Source of the DNA: Chitinasiproducens palmae
Lineage (GTDB): Bacteria; Pseudomonadota; Gammaproteobacteria; Burkholderiales; Burkholderiaceae
Length of the DNA stretch: 64,000 bases
Assembly (NCBI RefSeq): GCF_900095735.1
Contig: NZ_FNLO01000001.1
Location: 480,634-544,633, forward strand
Direction of reading: 5' to 3'
The position numbers and the translations under genes are program-made. The stretch's first letter is position 1. Each line of letters opens with the position of its first letter. Shown piece by piece: positions 43,525 to 51,781 of the stretch. The notes under the pieces were generated by a model. The model did no database searches. It saw nothing but the letters and a program-made list of their open reading frames with translations, and was not told where the DNA came from.

Positions 43525-45159
43525 ATGTTCTCCGATTTCGATACCGAAGATCCCGAATCGTTGCGGCGCCGTCTGGAAGCGGCGCCGTTGCCCGACTCGC
43601 TGTACGATCAGTTGCGCGACACCGCGATGCGGCACGGCGATGCGCCTGCCTGGCATTTCATCGACAGCGACACCAGCAGTGCGAAGCAGACGTGGCGCGA
43701 AGTGCTGCGAAGCGTCGACCGCACCGCCTGCGCGCTGGAAAAACTCGGCGTGAAGCCGGGCAGCCACGTTGCGGTGATGACGTGGAACTGCGAGGAATTC
43801 GTCCTCACCTGGCTGGCGCTCGCGCGACAGCAGGCGGTCATCGTGCCCGTCAACGCTACCTATACGGCGCGCGAGATCGACTACGTGCTTGAAACGTCCG
43901 ATGCGACCTTCCTGGTCGTGGACGCCGAGTTCGTGCCGCGGCTGGCCGAACTCGCGGCGATGCGCGTGTCCTGGCAGCGGGTCGTGGTCGTCAACGGGCA
44001 TGCGCCGGAGGACGCACGGACGTGGGCAGAGGTCATGGCGCTGGCCGGTGACGAGCCTGCATCGGAGGTCCCGCGCAACCGGGACAGTCTGCTCAACCTG
44101 CAGTACACGTCCGGTACCACGGGCTTCTCCAAGGCGTGCATGCTCACGCACGATTACTGGTTGGTCCTCGCGCATACCTCGACGGCGTTCTTTGGCACGC
44201 CGCTCAAGCGCTTCTACGTCGGATCGAGCCTGTTCTACATGGTCGGACAGCGCATCTTCCTGAACGCAATGGTCAGCGGTGGTTGCGCCTTCCTGCCCCG
44301 CAAGGCGGGCGCCAAGCGCTTCATGCCTGACGTGTCGGCCCATGCATGCGACTACTGTGCGCTGTTCGACATGGTTTACAAGCAGCCGGCGTCGCCTGGC
44401 GATGCGCGCAACGCTTTGAAGATCGCAACTATTTTTGCCTTCTCCCCGGCGCACCATCGCGATTTCGAACGGCGCTTCGACGTCCGCGGCCAGGAGTATT
44501 ACGGGATGACGGAGATCGGCGGCGCGGCGTACATGCCGGCGACGGCGCTGGAGCAGATGAGCGGCTCGGGTAGTTGCGGCATTGCGGCGCCCTTTCGCGA
44601 ACTGAAGGTGGCCGACGAAACCGGCCAGCCGGTTGCGGCCGGCGAGCCAGGCGAATTGATGGTGCGCGGGCGCGCGCTGTTCCAGGGTTACTACAAGCAA
44701 GCCGAGGCGACCCGCGACGCATTCCTCGATGGCTGGTTCCGGACCGGGGACATCGCGCGCCGCGACGCGGCGGGTTATCTGTTCATCATCGGGCGGCTGA
44801 AGGACATGGTGCGGCGAAACGGCGAGAACATTTCGGCGCGCGAGGTCGAGAGCGTGCTGCGCAGCATGCCCGAGGTGCAGGACGCCGCGGTGATCGCCGT
44901 GCCCGATCCGTACCACGACGAGGAGGTGAAGGCGTATATCCAGCTGGCACCCGGGTACGACGCACACACCGTCACGCCGCAGCATATCGCCGCCTACTGC
45001 AAACCGCGGCTGGCAGCGTTCAAGCTGCCGCGCTACGTGGAATATCGCGATTCCCTGCCGCTGACCGATTCGCAACGCGTCCAGAAGAAAGTGCTGCGGA
45101 CCGAAAAGCCCGACCTGAGAGTCGGCGCGTACGACCTGAAAGAGGACTGCTGGCGCTGA
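43525..45159 (+). CDS. AMP-forming acyl-CoA synthetase (CaiC-like)
   Basis: The 544-residue enzyme activates a carboxylic acid with ATP and CoA. Motifs of the ANL superfamily are present: the P-loop YTSGTTGFSKACMLTH, in which the usual PKG is FSK-A; YGMTEIGG; DGWFRTGDIARRD; and GRLKDMVRRNGENIS with the hinge. A late lysine in DSQRVQKKVLR lies at the catalytic position. The sequence is closest to the crotonobetaine/carnitine and medium-chain ligases rather than to acetyl-CoA synthetases. The altered P-loop residue may affect rate but is seen in other ANL enzymes. The product would feed the crotonase-like and AcuI-like proteins downstream. Confidence 0.87.
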   Translation: MFSDFDTEDPESLRRRLEAAPLPDSLYDQLRDTAMRHGDAPAWHFIDSDTSSAKQTWREVLRSVDRTACALEKLGVKPGSHVAVMTWNCEEFVLTWLALARQQAVIVPVNATYTAREIDYVLETSDATFLVVDAEFVPRLAELAAMRVSWQRVVVVNGHAPEDARTWAEVMALAGDEPASEVPRNRDSLLNLQYTSGTTGFSKACMLTHDYWLVLAHTSTAFFGTPLKRFYVGSSLFYMVGQRIFLNAMVSGGCAFLPRKAGAKRFMPDVSAHACDYCALFDMVYKQPASPGDARNALKIATIFAFSPAHHRDFERRFDVRGQEYYGMTEIGGAAYMPATALEQMSGSGSCGIAAPFRELKVADETGQPVAAGEPGELMVRGRALFQGYYKQAEATRDAFLDGWFRTGDIARRDAAGYLFIIGRLKDMVRRNGENISAREVESVLRSMPEVQDAAVIAVPDPYHDEEVKAYIQLAPGYDAHTVTPQHIAAYCKPRLAAFKLPRYVEYRDSLPLTDSQRVQKKVLRTEKPDLRVGAYDLKEDCWR

Positions 45160-45256
45160 CGCGCTCGTGCTTCGGATTTCTGCGGCGCAATCTTGCCGCG
45201 CGGGCGAGCGGTGACAACCGCTGCTTAACTGACAACAGAGCAACAACGGAGTGGCC

Positions 45257-46024
45257 ATGGCCGAAATTCGCGTAGCGACGCACAATGCGATCCGCATCCT
45301 GACCATCAGCAACGAACCGAAGCGCAACGCGTTCGAGGGGGCGATGTCGGCAGACCTGCTGGCCGAATTCGAGCGCGCCGACGCGGATCCGGCAATCCGC
45401 GCGGTGGTCGTTACCGGCGCCGGCGATCTGGCTTTCTCGAGTGGTCACGATCTGAATCATCTGGCCACTGGGGCCGAAGCCGAGGGTGGCGCCGATGAGG
45501 GCCCGGTGCTGAAGCCGCTGACGATGAAGAAGCCGGTCATCGCCGCGGTCAATGGGCACTGTTACGCTGCTGCGCTGATGTTGGCCATGTCGTGCGACCT
45601 GCGCGTCGCGAGCGAGAATGCGACGTTCGGGTCGCCTGGCGCGCGGCTGGGCATGCTGCCCGAGGGCGGACAGCTCGGCAGGCTGCCGCTGCTGATGGGC
45701 CGCGCCGCAGCGATCGAGATGATGATGACCGGCGCGCCGTTGACCGCGCTCGACGCGTTCCGCACCGGTTTCGTCAGTCGCCTGGTGCCCGCTGGCGGGG
45801 CCTTGGACGCCGCGCTGGGGCTCGCCGAGCTGATCGCGGCGAATGCGCCGGCAGTCGTCAGTGCGGTCAAGCGGGGCGTGCTGCTCGCGGAGACCGCAGG
45901 GGTCTCGCAGGCGGAGCAGTACGAGCAGGTGACCGCGCGTGCACTGGAAAAAGCGTCGGACGCGGTGGAGGGCGTCAAAGCCTTCTTCGAGAAACGCAGG
46001 CCCGTGTTCACCAACGTCGCCTGA
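45257..46024 (+). CDS. Crotonase-superfamily protein lacking both hydratase glutamates
   Basis: The 255-residue protein has the crotonase fold: ISNEPKRNAF at the start, SSGHDLNHLA (oxyanion region, residues 61-70), VNGHCYAAALMLAM, DLRVASENATFGSP and LGMLPEGGQ. In enoyl-CoA hydratase the GGGCEL and GQPEI segments carry Glu144 and Glu164. Here these positions are Met108 (AAALML) and Gly128 (FGSPG), and the second oxyanion glycine segment is AAA. Hydration is therefore unlikely. Isomerase, thioesterase, decarboxylase or dehalogenase chemistry is possible. An in-frame GTG lies two codons earlier, but the ACGGAG site fits the ATG. The AcuI-like gene follows after 30 bases. Confidence 0.85.
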   Translation: MAEIRVATHNAIRILTISNEPKRNAFEGAMSADLLAEFERADADPAIRAVVVTGAGDLAFSSGHDLNHLATGAEAEGGADEGPVLKPLTMKKPVIAAVNGHCYAAALMLAMSCDLRVASENATFGSPGARLGMLPEGGQLGRLPLLMGRAAAIEMMMTGAPLTALDAFRTGFVSRLVPAGGALDAALGLAELIAANAPAVVSAVKRGVLLAETAGVSQAEQYEQVTARALEKASDAVEGVKAFFEKRRPVFTNVA

Positions 46025-46054
46025 GGCGGCACACCGTTTTGCGGAGAAACCCCG

Positions 46055-47053
46055 ATGTCATTCAAAGCCATTTATCTGGAAAAGGACGAGGCTACCGGAT
46101 TCCACGCCGAGCTTGCCACGCTGGACGATTCGGCGCTCGACGACAATCCGGTCGCCGCGGGCGACGTGCTGCTGCGCGTCACGCATTCGACGCTCAACTA
46201 CAAGGACGGACTGGCCATCGCCAATCGTGGACCGGTGGTGCGCAAGTGGCCGATGGTCGCCGGCATCGATGGTGCTGGTGAAGTGATCGAGTCCGCCGAT
46301 CCGAACTGGCAGCCAGGCGACCCCGTTTTCATCAATGGCTGGGGGTTGGGCGAGACGCATTGGGGCTGTCTGGCGGAGAAGGCCCGCTTGCCAGGTGTGC
46401 AGCTGCAACGCGTGCCGGCCACGCTGTCCGCGGCCGAATGCATGTCGATCGGCACGGCCGGCTACACCGCGATGCTGTGCTGCATGGCGTTGCAGGCGCA
46501 CGGCGTCCGGCCTGCGGACGGAGAAGTGCTCGTCACCGGCGCGACGGGCGGTGTCGGCACCTTTGCCATCGCGTTACTGAGCACGCTCGGCTACACGGTG
46601 GCGGCATCGACCGGAAAGCCGCAGGAAGGCGGGTTCCTCGAAACGCTGGGCGCCAGCTCGCTGATTGCGCGGGATACCTTGTCGGTTGCCGGCAAACCGC
46701 TGCAGAAGGAGCGTTGGGCGGGTGTCATCGACACGGTCGGCTCGCACACGCTGGCGAATGCCTGCGCGCAGACGCGTTATGGCGGCGCTGTGGCGGCCTG
46801 CGGCCTGGCGCAGGGCATGGATCTCACGACCACGGTGGCGCCGTTTATCTTGAGAGGCGTGACCCTGGTGGGTATCGATTCGGTCATGTGCCCAATCGAC
46901 CGCCGGCAGCAGGCATGGGCGAGGTTGGCGACCGAGCTCGATCGTAACAAGCTGGCGCAGATCACGCGCAGCATCTCGCTGGGCGAGGTGATCGACACCG
47001 CTGCGAAGTTCGGCAGTGGGCAGATGAGCGGCCGGGTCGTCGTGACAATCTGA
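46055..47053 (+). CDS. acuI: AcuI/YhdH-type NADPH acryloyl-CoA reductase family protein
   Basis: The 332-residue MDR enzyme lacks zinc ligands and reduces short 2-enoyl-CoA esters. AcuI converts acryloyl-CoA to propionyl-CoA. Family pieces are TLNYKDGLAIANRGPVVRKW near residue 47, the GIDGAGEVIES strand, VLVTGATGGVGTFAIALLS with the cofactor loop, and ASTGKPQE. The end GQMSGRVVVTI is also typical. It is the last gene of the module that starts with the importer, and a weak terminator follows. The substrate implied is an acid that yields an acryloyl- or crotonyl-type CoA ester after activation. DMSP-linked acrylate is one precedent, but no DMSP lyase gene is in view. Confidence 0.87.
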   Translation: MSFKAIYLEKDEATGFHAELATLDDSALDDNPVAAGDVLLRVTHSTLNYKDGLAIANRGPVVRKWPMVAGIDGAGEVIESADPNWQPGDPVFINGWGLGETHWGCLAEKARLPGVQLQRVPATLSAAECMSIGTAGYTAMLCCMALQAHGVRPADGEVLVTGATGGVGTFAIALLSTLGYTVAASTGKPQEGGFLETLGASSLIARDTLSVAGKPLQKERWAGVIDTVGSHTLANACAQTRYGGAVAACGLAQGMDLTTTVAPFILRGVTLVGIDSVMCPIDRRQQAWARLATELDRNKLAQITRSISLGEVIDTAAKFGSGQMSGRVVVTI

Positions 47054-47477
47054 ACGGTCTTGGCAAGGCACCGTCGTGTGCGAGTGCGCGCTTGCGTCCA
47101 TCGCGGCCTGCACCGACGGCGATTCGCTGGAATCCCAAAATCGCCAGCGCGGGCTTTGCCTCGAACGTGCCTCGCACGGATGGCATGGCCGGCGACACCG
47201 GCCCGTCTGGCGATGGGACTGCCGGTGGCAGCTCTGGCCGAAGCCATGTCCAGAGGAAATCCTGGTCGCAGCGTCGGCGCGGGAGGTCGGCTGCGCCGCA
47301 TGCCACGCAAGGCCCGAACCGCGTAAGTCAAGCCCGGAACATGGATCTCAAAAGCGCGGCCCGCAAGGCGCCGTGCCTTTTTTTGGGCGACTGCGCTGTG
47401 GCAGCACGGGTGCCCGCCTCAGGTGAGGCGCAAACACCGCCTGCTCTCCGTCATTTGCCACGACCGCGCAGCGGTGA
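47054..47477. other. Gene-free stretch with a weak terminator
   Basis: Between the convergent AcuI-like and MFS genes no protein-like frame is seen. At 47365-47384 a 5-bp stem AAGGC-GCCGT-GCCTT runs straight into a seven-base T tract on the plus strand, a plausible intrinsic terminator for the acyl-CoA operon despite its short stem. Confidence 0.45.
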
Positions 47478-48797
47478 TCAGTCAACCGCCTTGGGCCCGT
47501 AGAATGTCGCCAGTATCGCGAAACCGCCGGAAATGACGAGTGGAACCGCAAAATAGCCAAACGTCGACGACAGTGGGGTGTTCGCGGAGAGCAGCGCGCC
47601 GCCGATCATCGGTCCGATGATGGCGCCGAAGCGACCGAAACCGCCGGCCCAGCCAATGCCGGAGCTACGCAGACGTGCCGGGTAGATCAGGGCCGCGAGC
47701 GAGTAGAAGCCGCTGAAGCCGCCCATCAGCGTAAAGCCCATGCCGAACGCAGTTAGGAGCGTGGCAGCGAGCGGCAGTTGCTGCACGAACAGCATCATCA
47801 TGCCGGCGCAGACGACGAAGAACAGCGCGATCAGCTTGCCAATGTCGCGGCGGATTGCCAGGTAGCCAATGATCACGTCGCCGAAGACCCCGCCGAGGTT
47901 CGTCAGACTGCCAGCCCAGATGGCATTGGATTGGCTCAGCCCGGCCATCACCGAAATCTTCGGCACCCAACTCATCAGGAAGTACAGCACGCCGTAGCTC
48001 AGGAAGGTCGCCATCCACAGGGCGAGCGTTCCTTTGTAGAGTTCAGCGCTGAACAAATCCCGCGGCTTCGGCAAATTGCCTTTTTGCGCGCGTGCGGGCA
48101 GGGCGCTGATCTGCGGCATGCCCAGACGCGCGCGCAGCGCATTCGAGCGTTGCAGCGCATTTCTCGGTTGACGCGATTCGAGAAAGGCCACCGATTCGGG
48201 CAGTGCGAGCCATACGACCGGCAACAGTGCAAACGTGATGATCGCGGCGCCGAGCATCGTTGCCTGCCATCCGAACGCCGGTATTGCAAAAATCGCCGCG
48301 ACCCCGGTCAGCACTGCGCCCACCGGATAGCCCGCCTGGAAAATGCCGACCGCGAGACTGCGGCGGCCCGGCGGCGCGTATTCGCTGACCAGCGCACCGA
48401 CCGAGGCCAGCAGCGTTCCCAGACCCAGTCCGGTCAAGACACGCATCGCCGAGAACATGTGCAAATTGTGAGTGAGTCCCGACCCCAATGAACCCAGCGT
48501 CATGAGCACCAGCGCCAGCAGAATGATCGGGCGCCGTCCCCACGAGTCCGCAAACGGCGCAACCACGATGCAGCCTAGCACCATGCCGGTCATGCCCGCC
48601 GAGAACACCACGCCGAGCTGAGCCAGACTGATATGCCAGTCAGCCGCCATGGCGGGCGCAATGTAGGACACGATGAGCAGATCCATGCCATCGAGACCAT
48701 TCATGACGGTACAGAGCACAACGACCGCGATCTGCAGCGCCATCCACTTCACAGGCTTCACACCCTGCGTGGATGGCGAATCTTCAACGTAGCTCAT
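47478..48797 (-). CDS. MFS transporter, AAHS-type (acid:H+ symporter)
   Basis: The 439-residue permease resembles the aromatic-acid:H+ symporter group. Helix 1 has NGLDGMDLLIVSYIAPAMA with the family D-G-x-D pair. The loop after helix 2 is APFADSWGRRPIILLAL. RVLTGLGLGTLLASVGALVSEYAP at helix 4, cut here by a turn, and a large central loop rich in basic residues also fit. Such carriers take up carboxylates of aromatic or heteroaromatic compounds. The gene lies at the left end of the GntR-associated island with the same orientation as the hydrolase genes, so it may bring in their substrate. Its own promoter region spans the 286 bp up to the next gene, where I see no distinct operator. Confidence 0.86.
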   Translation of the reverse strand: MSYVEDSPSTQGVKPVKWMALQIAVVVLCTVMNGLDGMDLLIVSYIAPAMAADWHISLAQLGVVFSAGMTGMVLGCIVVAPFADSWGRRPIILLALVLMTLGSLGSGLTHNLHMFSAMRVLTGLGLGTLLASVGALVSEYAPPGRRSLAVGIFQAGYPVGAVLTGVAAIFAIPAFGWQATMLGAAIITFALLPVVWLALPESVAFLESRQPRNALQRSNALRARLGMPQISALPARAQKGNLPKPRDLFSAELYKGTLALWMATFLSYGVLYFLMSWVPKISVMAGLSQSNAIWAGSLTNLGGVFGDVIIGYLAIRRDIGKLIALFFVVCAGMMMLFVQQLPLAATLLTAFGMGFTLMGGFSGFYSLAALIYPARLRSSGIGWAGGFGRFGAIIGPMIGGALLSANTPLSSTFGYFAVPLVISGGFAILATFYGPKAVD

Positions 48798-49083
48798 GGA
48801 AGCACCTTCGAAATTGTTATTTGATGGACCTGTACGACACGGCGCAGCGAACGATCGAACCGGGCCGCCCGGGCCGCGCGCGCGGCGGGTGAGTGGCCGA
48901 TACGGAAGTGATCGTCTGTCTCCGTCTCTGCGTCCGTCAGGTCATGCTTGCTGCGATCGGGGTTCCAACAGCCCGTCGCACGCGGCTCTTTTGTTGCGCG
49001 TTCGAACCAGGGGACGCAAGCGCGCCGTCCTGGGGCATGGCGTGCTCAGCCGTGATCGACTATGCTGCCGGCGGCTCGAGCGC

Positions 49084-49881
49084 CTAAGTCTTGCCTGTGG
49101 CCAGTTGTGTTGCACCCGCGTCGAGCATTGCGCTCAGCATCTCCAAACGCGGATTCTGCGGGCGTGGGTAGCCTACCGCGCTGTGTTTCAGTTTCAAGTC
49201 GAGCATCGAGGCGGCGATTTTGTAGGACAGCGGCCCGGGATTGATGATCGGCACCGGAAGACGTGGTTGTAGCCACGCGTGCGACTGGTGCATGGTCGTC
49301 GATCCGAGAATCAGACACTCCGCCCCGTCTTCTTCAACCGCCCTCATCGCCGCATCGAGCAGGCGCGGATAAACTTCGTCTTCCTTGCCTGACAGCAGGC
49401 TTTGATTGTTGGTCGGCGCTTCGATCGCGCGTACCGAAGCGCACTTGTGATGCATGCCGAGTTCATCCAGCGCCTTCTTGTACAAGGGCTTCCAATGGCT
49501 CGCCATGGTCAAAATCGAGAACTTGTCGCCCAGCATCAGCGCGGTGAGCATCGAAGCCCTGCCCGGGCCGAAAACCGGGATGTCGAGAACCGAGCGCAGT
49601 GCGTGGACGCCCGAATCGCTCATCGTGTCGATGCACACCGCGTCGTAGCCTTCGTCCTGCGCACGGCATCCTGCTTCGAAGTTGGCCACGTCGGCCAGCG
49701 CGAAGTCATGATGGCTTGCGTAATTCGCAGGTCCCGATTTGACCGCTCGGTATTCGAAGCGGATGTCGTCGCCGAATTGAAGGCCTTGCAGTTGCGACTC
49801 GCGCAGCGCCAGATTCGCGCTGCTCATCGCGAATGGCACGACCACCAGGACACGGCGCACTTCGTTCTGCGATTCAGTCAT
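49084..49881 (-). CDS. Asp/Glu/hydantoin racemase-family protein without catalytic cysteines
   Basis: The 265-residue protein has the two-domain racemase fold. In hydantoin and aspartate racemases, two cysteines in GCFGD-like and LGCxGM-like motifs act as acid and base. The matching segments here are YDAVCIDTMSDSG and CLILGSTTM, where Thr86 and Ser194 replace the cysteines. Cysteines 83 and 189 lie three to five residues before these positions. Maleate isomerase and arylmalonate decarboxylase belong to the same superfamily with one or two cysteines, so a non-racemase reaction or a binding role is plausible. A terminator-like hairpin lies 26 bp before its start, so it may be expressed at a lower level than the hydrolases upstream. 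Confidence 0.85.
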   Translation of the reverse strand: MTESQNEVRRVLVVVPFAMSSANLALRESQLQGLQFGDDIRFEYRAVKSGPANYASHHDFALADVANFEAGCRAQDEGYDAVCIDTMSDSGVHALRSVLDIPVFGPGRASMLTALMLGDKFSILTMASHWKPLYKKALDELGMHHKCASVRAIEAPTNNQSLLSGKEDEVYPRLLDAAMRAVEEDGAECLILGSTTMHQSHAWLQPRLPVPIINPGPLSYKIAASMLDLKLKHSAVGYPRPQNPRLEMLSAMLDAGATQLATGKT

Positions 49882-49907
49882 GGAAATATGTGGAAACGGT
49901 AGCTAGA

Positions 49908-49935
49908 AACGCCGGTGCTGTTCTACACCGGCGTT
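49908..49935. terminator. Hairpin between the PuuE-like and racemase-like genes
   Basis: A 10-bp perfect stem (AACGCCGGTG and complement) with an eight-base loop lies directly after the PuuE-like stop codon on the minus strand. No U-tract follows, and the downstream gene starts 26 bases later. It is better read as partial terminator, attenuator or processing stem. Confidence 0.55.
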
Positions 49936-49940
49936 CTTCA

Positions 49941-50870
49941 TCAGGCGGGCTGGCCGGCCTTCCAGGCATCGAGGATTTCGCTGCCTGTCGCCGACCACAC
50001 ACCACGGTGTCGCGTGATATGAGCCAGGGCTTCTTCGAGGGCGCGAATGCGATACGGCTGCCCGATCACCCACGGATGCAGGGAGATCGCCATCACACGA
50101 CCCGCTTCCGTGCTCGATTCCTTGTAAACGAGATCGAATTGGTCGATCAGTTGGTCGCGGAAATCGTCTTCGGTGTGGTGGTTTTGAACCAGGATCGTCG
50201 CGTCATCGATGTCGATCGGGTGTGGCATCGCGTGGATCTGGCCCGCGCGCGTGTTCATCGCGTAGGGCAGATCATCATTGACCCAGTCGCAGAGATAATC
50301 GACGCCGGCTTCCTTGAGCAGATCGGGCGTATGCCACGATTCCGACTTGGCCGGACTCAGCCAGCCGCGCACCGCCTGACCGGACGCTGCGCGTAGGATG
50401 GCGAGAGAGCGTGCGATGAGGTCGCGTTCTTCATCCTCGCCCAAGCCACCGTGGTGCAGGTGATCCATATCGAGGCCGTTCGCGATGATTTCCCAGCCGC
50501 GATCGACGCACGCCTTCACCAAGGCGGGATACCGCGCGGCGACAGCGGCGTTCATCGCGGCCGTCGCCTTGAGTCCGTGCCTTTCGAGGGCCGCCATGAT
50601 GCGGAAGATGCCGACACGGTTGCCGTAGTCGCGCAGCGTATAGTGCCGAAAATCCGGGTAGGCCGTTTGCATCGCGCCCATGGGCTTGAACGGCTTGCCT
50701 TGCATGTTCAGCGGGAACCATTCGAGGGCCGGGACGATCCACAGCGCGACGCGATTGCCGTTGCCCCAACGCACGCCCTGACGCTGCGGCAACATCGACC
50801 ACGCATAGCGCTCGTGATCCATCCCATAGCGGCGCAGCGGATAGTCCAGATAGGCTTCGTCGAGGCTCAT
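49941..50870 (-). CDS. PuuE-like polysaccharide-deacetylase-family hydrolase (copy 1)
   Basis: The 309-residue protein belongs to the NodB/PuuE fold but lacks the TFDD metal motif of true deacetylases. It has the PuuE-like order: WGNGNRVALWIVPALEWF, YRDYGNRVGIF-like LRDYGNRVGIFRIM, GWLSPAKSESWHTPDLL and ISLHPWVIGQPYRIRALEEAL. PuuE hydrolyses allantoin, a cyclic ureide, without metal, so cleavage of a ring amide is the best guess. At the second active-site motif it has NGLDMDH, where copy 2 and PuuE have SHG, so the two copies probably differ in reaction or substrate. Its start overlaps the stop of copy 2 (ATGA). Confidence 0.82.
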   Translation of the reverse strand: MSLDEAYLDYPLRRYGMDHERYAWSMLPQRQGVRWGNGNRVALWIVPALEWFPLNMQGKPFKPMGAMQTAYPDFRHYTLRDYGNRVGIFRIMAALERHGLKATAAMNAAVAARYPALVKACVDRGWEIIANGLDMDHLHHGGLGEDEERDLIARSLAILRAASGQAVRGWLSPAKSESWHTPDLLKEAGVDYLCDWVNDDLPYAMNTRAGQIHAMPHPIDIDDATILVQNHHTEDDFRDQLIDQFDLVYKESSTEAGRVMAISLHPWVIGQPYRIRALEEALAHITRHRGVWSATGSEILDAWKAGQPA

Positions 50871-51781
50871 GGTGCTTCTCCGACAGCATGCGCTGCCTTC
50901 GCGAACGCGTCGTAGTAGTGGGTGTTGAAGTGCTCGGCGATCTCGCGGCCGGTCGCCAGCCAGACCTTGTCGTGGCTAGTGATGTACTGCAAAGCTTCCT
51001 CGAAGGCCGCGAGTCGATACGGCTGGCCGATAAGATAGGGATGCAGCGGAATACACATCACCGTGCCCGAGCGCTCGCCTTCGCGATACAGTCGGTCGAA
51101 TTGGCGTTTGATGATGTCGCCGTAACGACGAGGCGAAACCTGATTCACGTTGTAGACGATCGTGTCGTTCATTTCGAGCGAGTAAGGGATCGAGGCAAGC
51201 TTTCCCTTCGCTGTCTTGACCGGGCCCGGTTGATCGTCATGGAACAGGTCGCACACATAGGTCAGGCCCATTTCGGCCACCAGGTCCATCGTGCGATCGG
51301 TGTACGTCAGCGCCGGCGCCAACCAGCCGTCGAGGCGCTGGCCGGTGTGCTTCTTGATCGTGTCGATGGAATCCTGGATCACGGCGCGTTCCTGCGCCTC
51401 ATCCATGCCCATCAAATAGCGCGTGTTGTACGTGCCGTGAGAATAGAATTCCCAGCCGTTTTCAGCGCAGGCCGCGATGACTTCCGGATGGTGCTCGCAC
51501 ATGGCGACGTTCAGCGACACCGAGCCGCGCATGCCACAGCGTTTCATGACATCGAGCATGCGCCAGAAGCCGACGCGGTTGCCATAGTCGCGATACGAGT
51601 AGTTCTGCACGTCCGGCGCGGGGCGCGACCATGCAGCGCGCGACGGATTGCGCGGCGGATTCAGCTCGTAGAACTCGACGTTCGGCGCAACCCAGAAGGC
51701 CACGCGTGCGCCGTTCGGCCACTCGATCCGCGGCCGCGCATCGTAGGGCAGGTAATCGTAGAAATCCGGATCGCGCTTCAT
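50867..51781 (-). CDS. PuuE-like polysaccharide-deacetylase-family hydrolase (copy 2)
   Basis: The 304-residue protein is the tandem paralogue of copy 1. It has WPNGARVAFWVAPNVEFYEL, YRDYGNRVGFWRMLDVMKRC, WEFYSHGTYNTRYLMG with the PuuE-like SHG, GWLAPALTYTDRTMDLVAEM and PLHPYLIGQPYRLAAFEEAL, each about 20 residues or less. The conserved SHG and HPY(L/W) segments mark it as the copy more likely to keep full hydrolase activity. It starts within the stop codon of the isochorismatase-type gene (ATGA), so the three hydrolase genes are translationally coupled. The expected substrate is a cyclic amide, imide or ureide. Confidence 0.83.
   Translation of the reverse strand: MKRDPDFYDYLPYDARPRIEWPNGARVAFWVAPNVEFYELNPPRNPSRAAWSRPAPDVQNYSYRDYGNRVGFWRMLDVMKRCGMRGSVSLNVAMCEHHPEVIAACAENGWEFYSHGTYNTRYLMGMDEAQERAVIQDSIDTIKKHTGQRLDGWLAPALTYTDRTMDLVAEMGLTYVCDLFHDDQPGPVKTAKGKLASIPYSLEMNDTIVYNVNQVSPRRYGDIIKRQFDRLYREGERSGTVMCIPLHPYLIGQPYRLAAFEEALQYITSHDKVWLATGREIAEHFNTHYYDAFAKAAHAVGEAP

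Noticed and set aside
42271-45327. A 1018-codon open frame on the minus strand opposite the permease, ligase and crotonase genes
   Set aside because: It is an antisense shadow caused by high GC in third codon positions. Its composition (Arg/His/Gln/Asp-rich) is not protein-like, and the plus-strand genes are well supported.
43525-47053. A complete DMSP catabolic cluster
   Set aside because: No DddD/L/P/Q/W/Y or DmdA-type demethylase is seen. The crotonase homologue lacks the glutamates expected of an AcuH hydratase. Only the AcuI-type gene is a real match.
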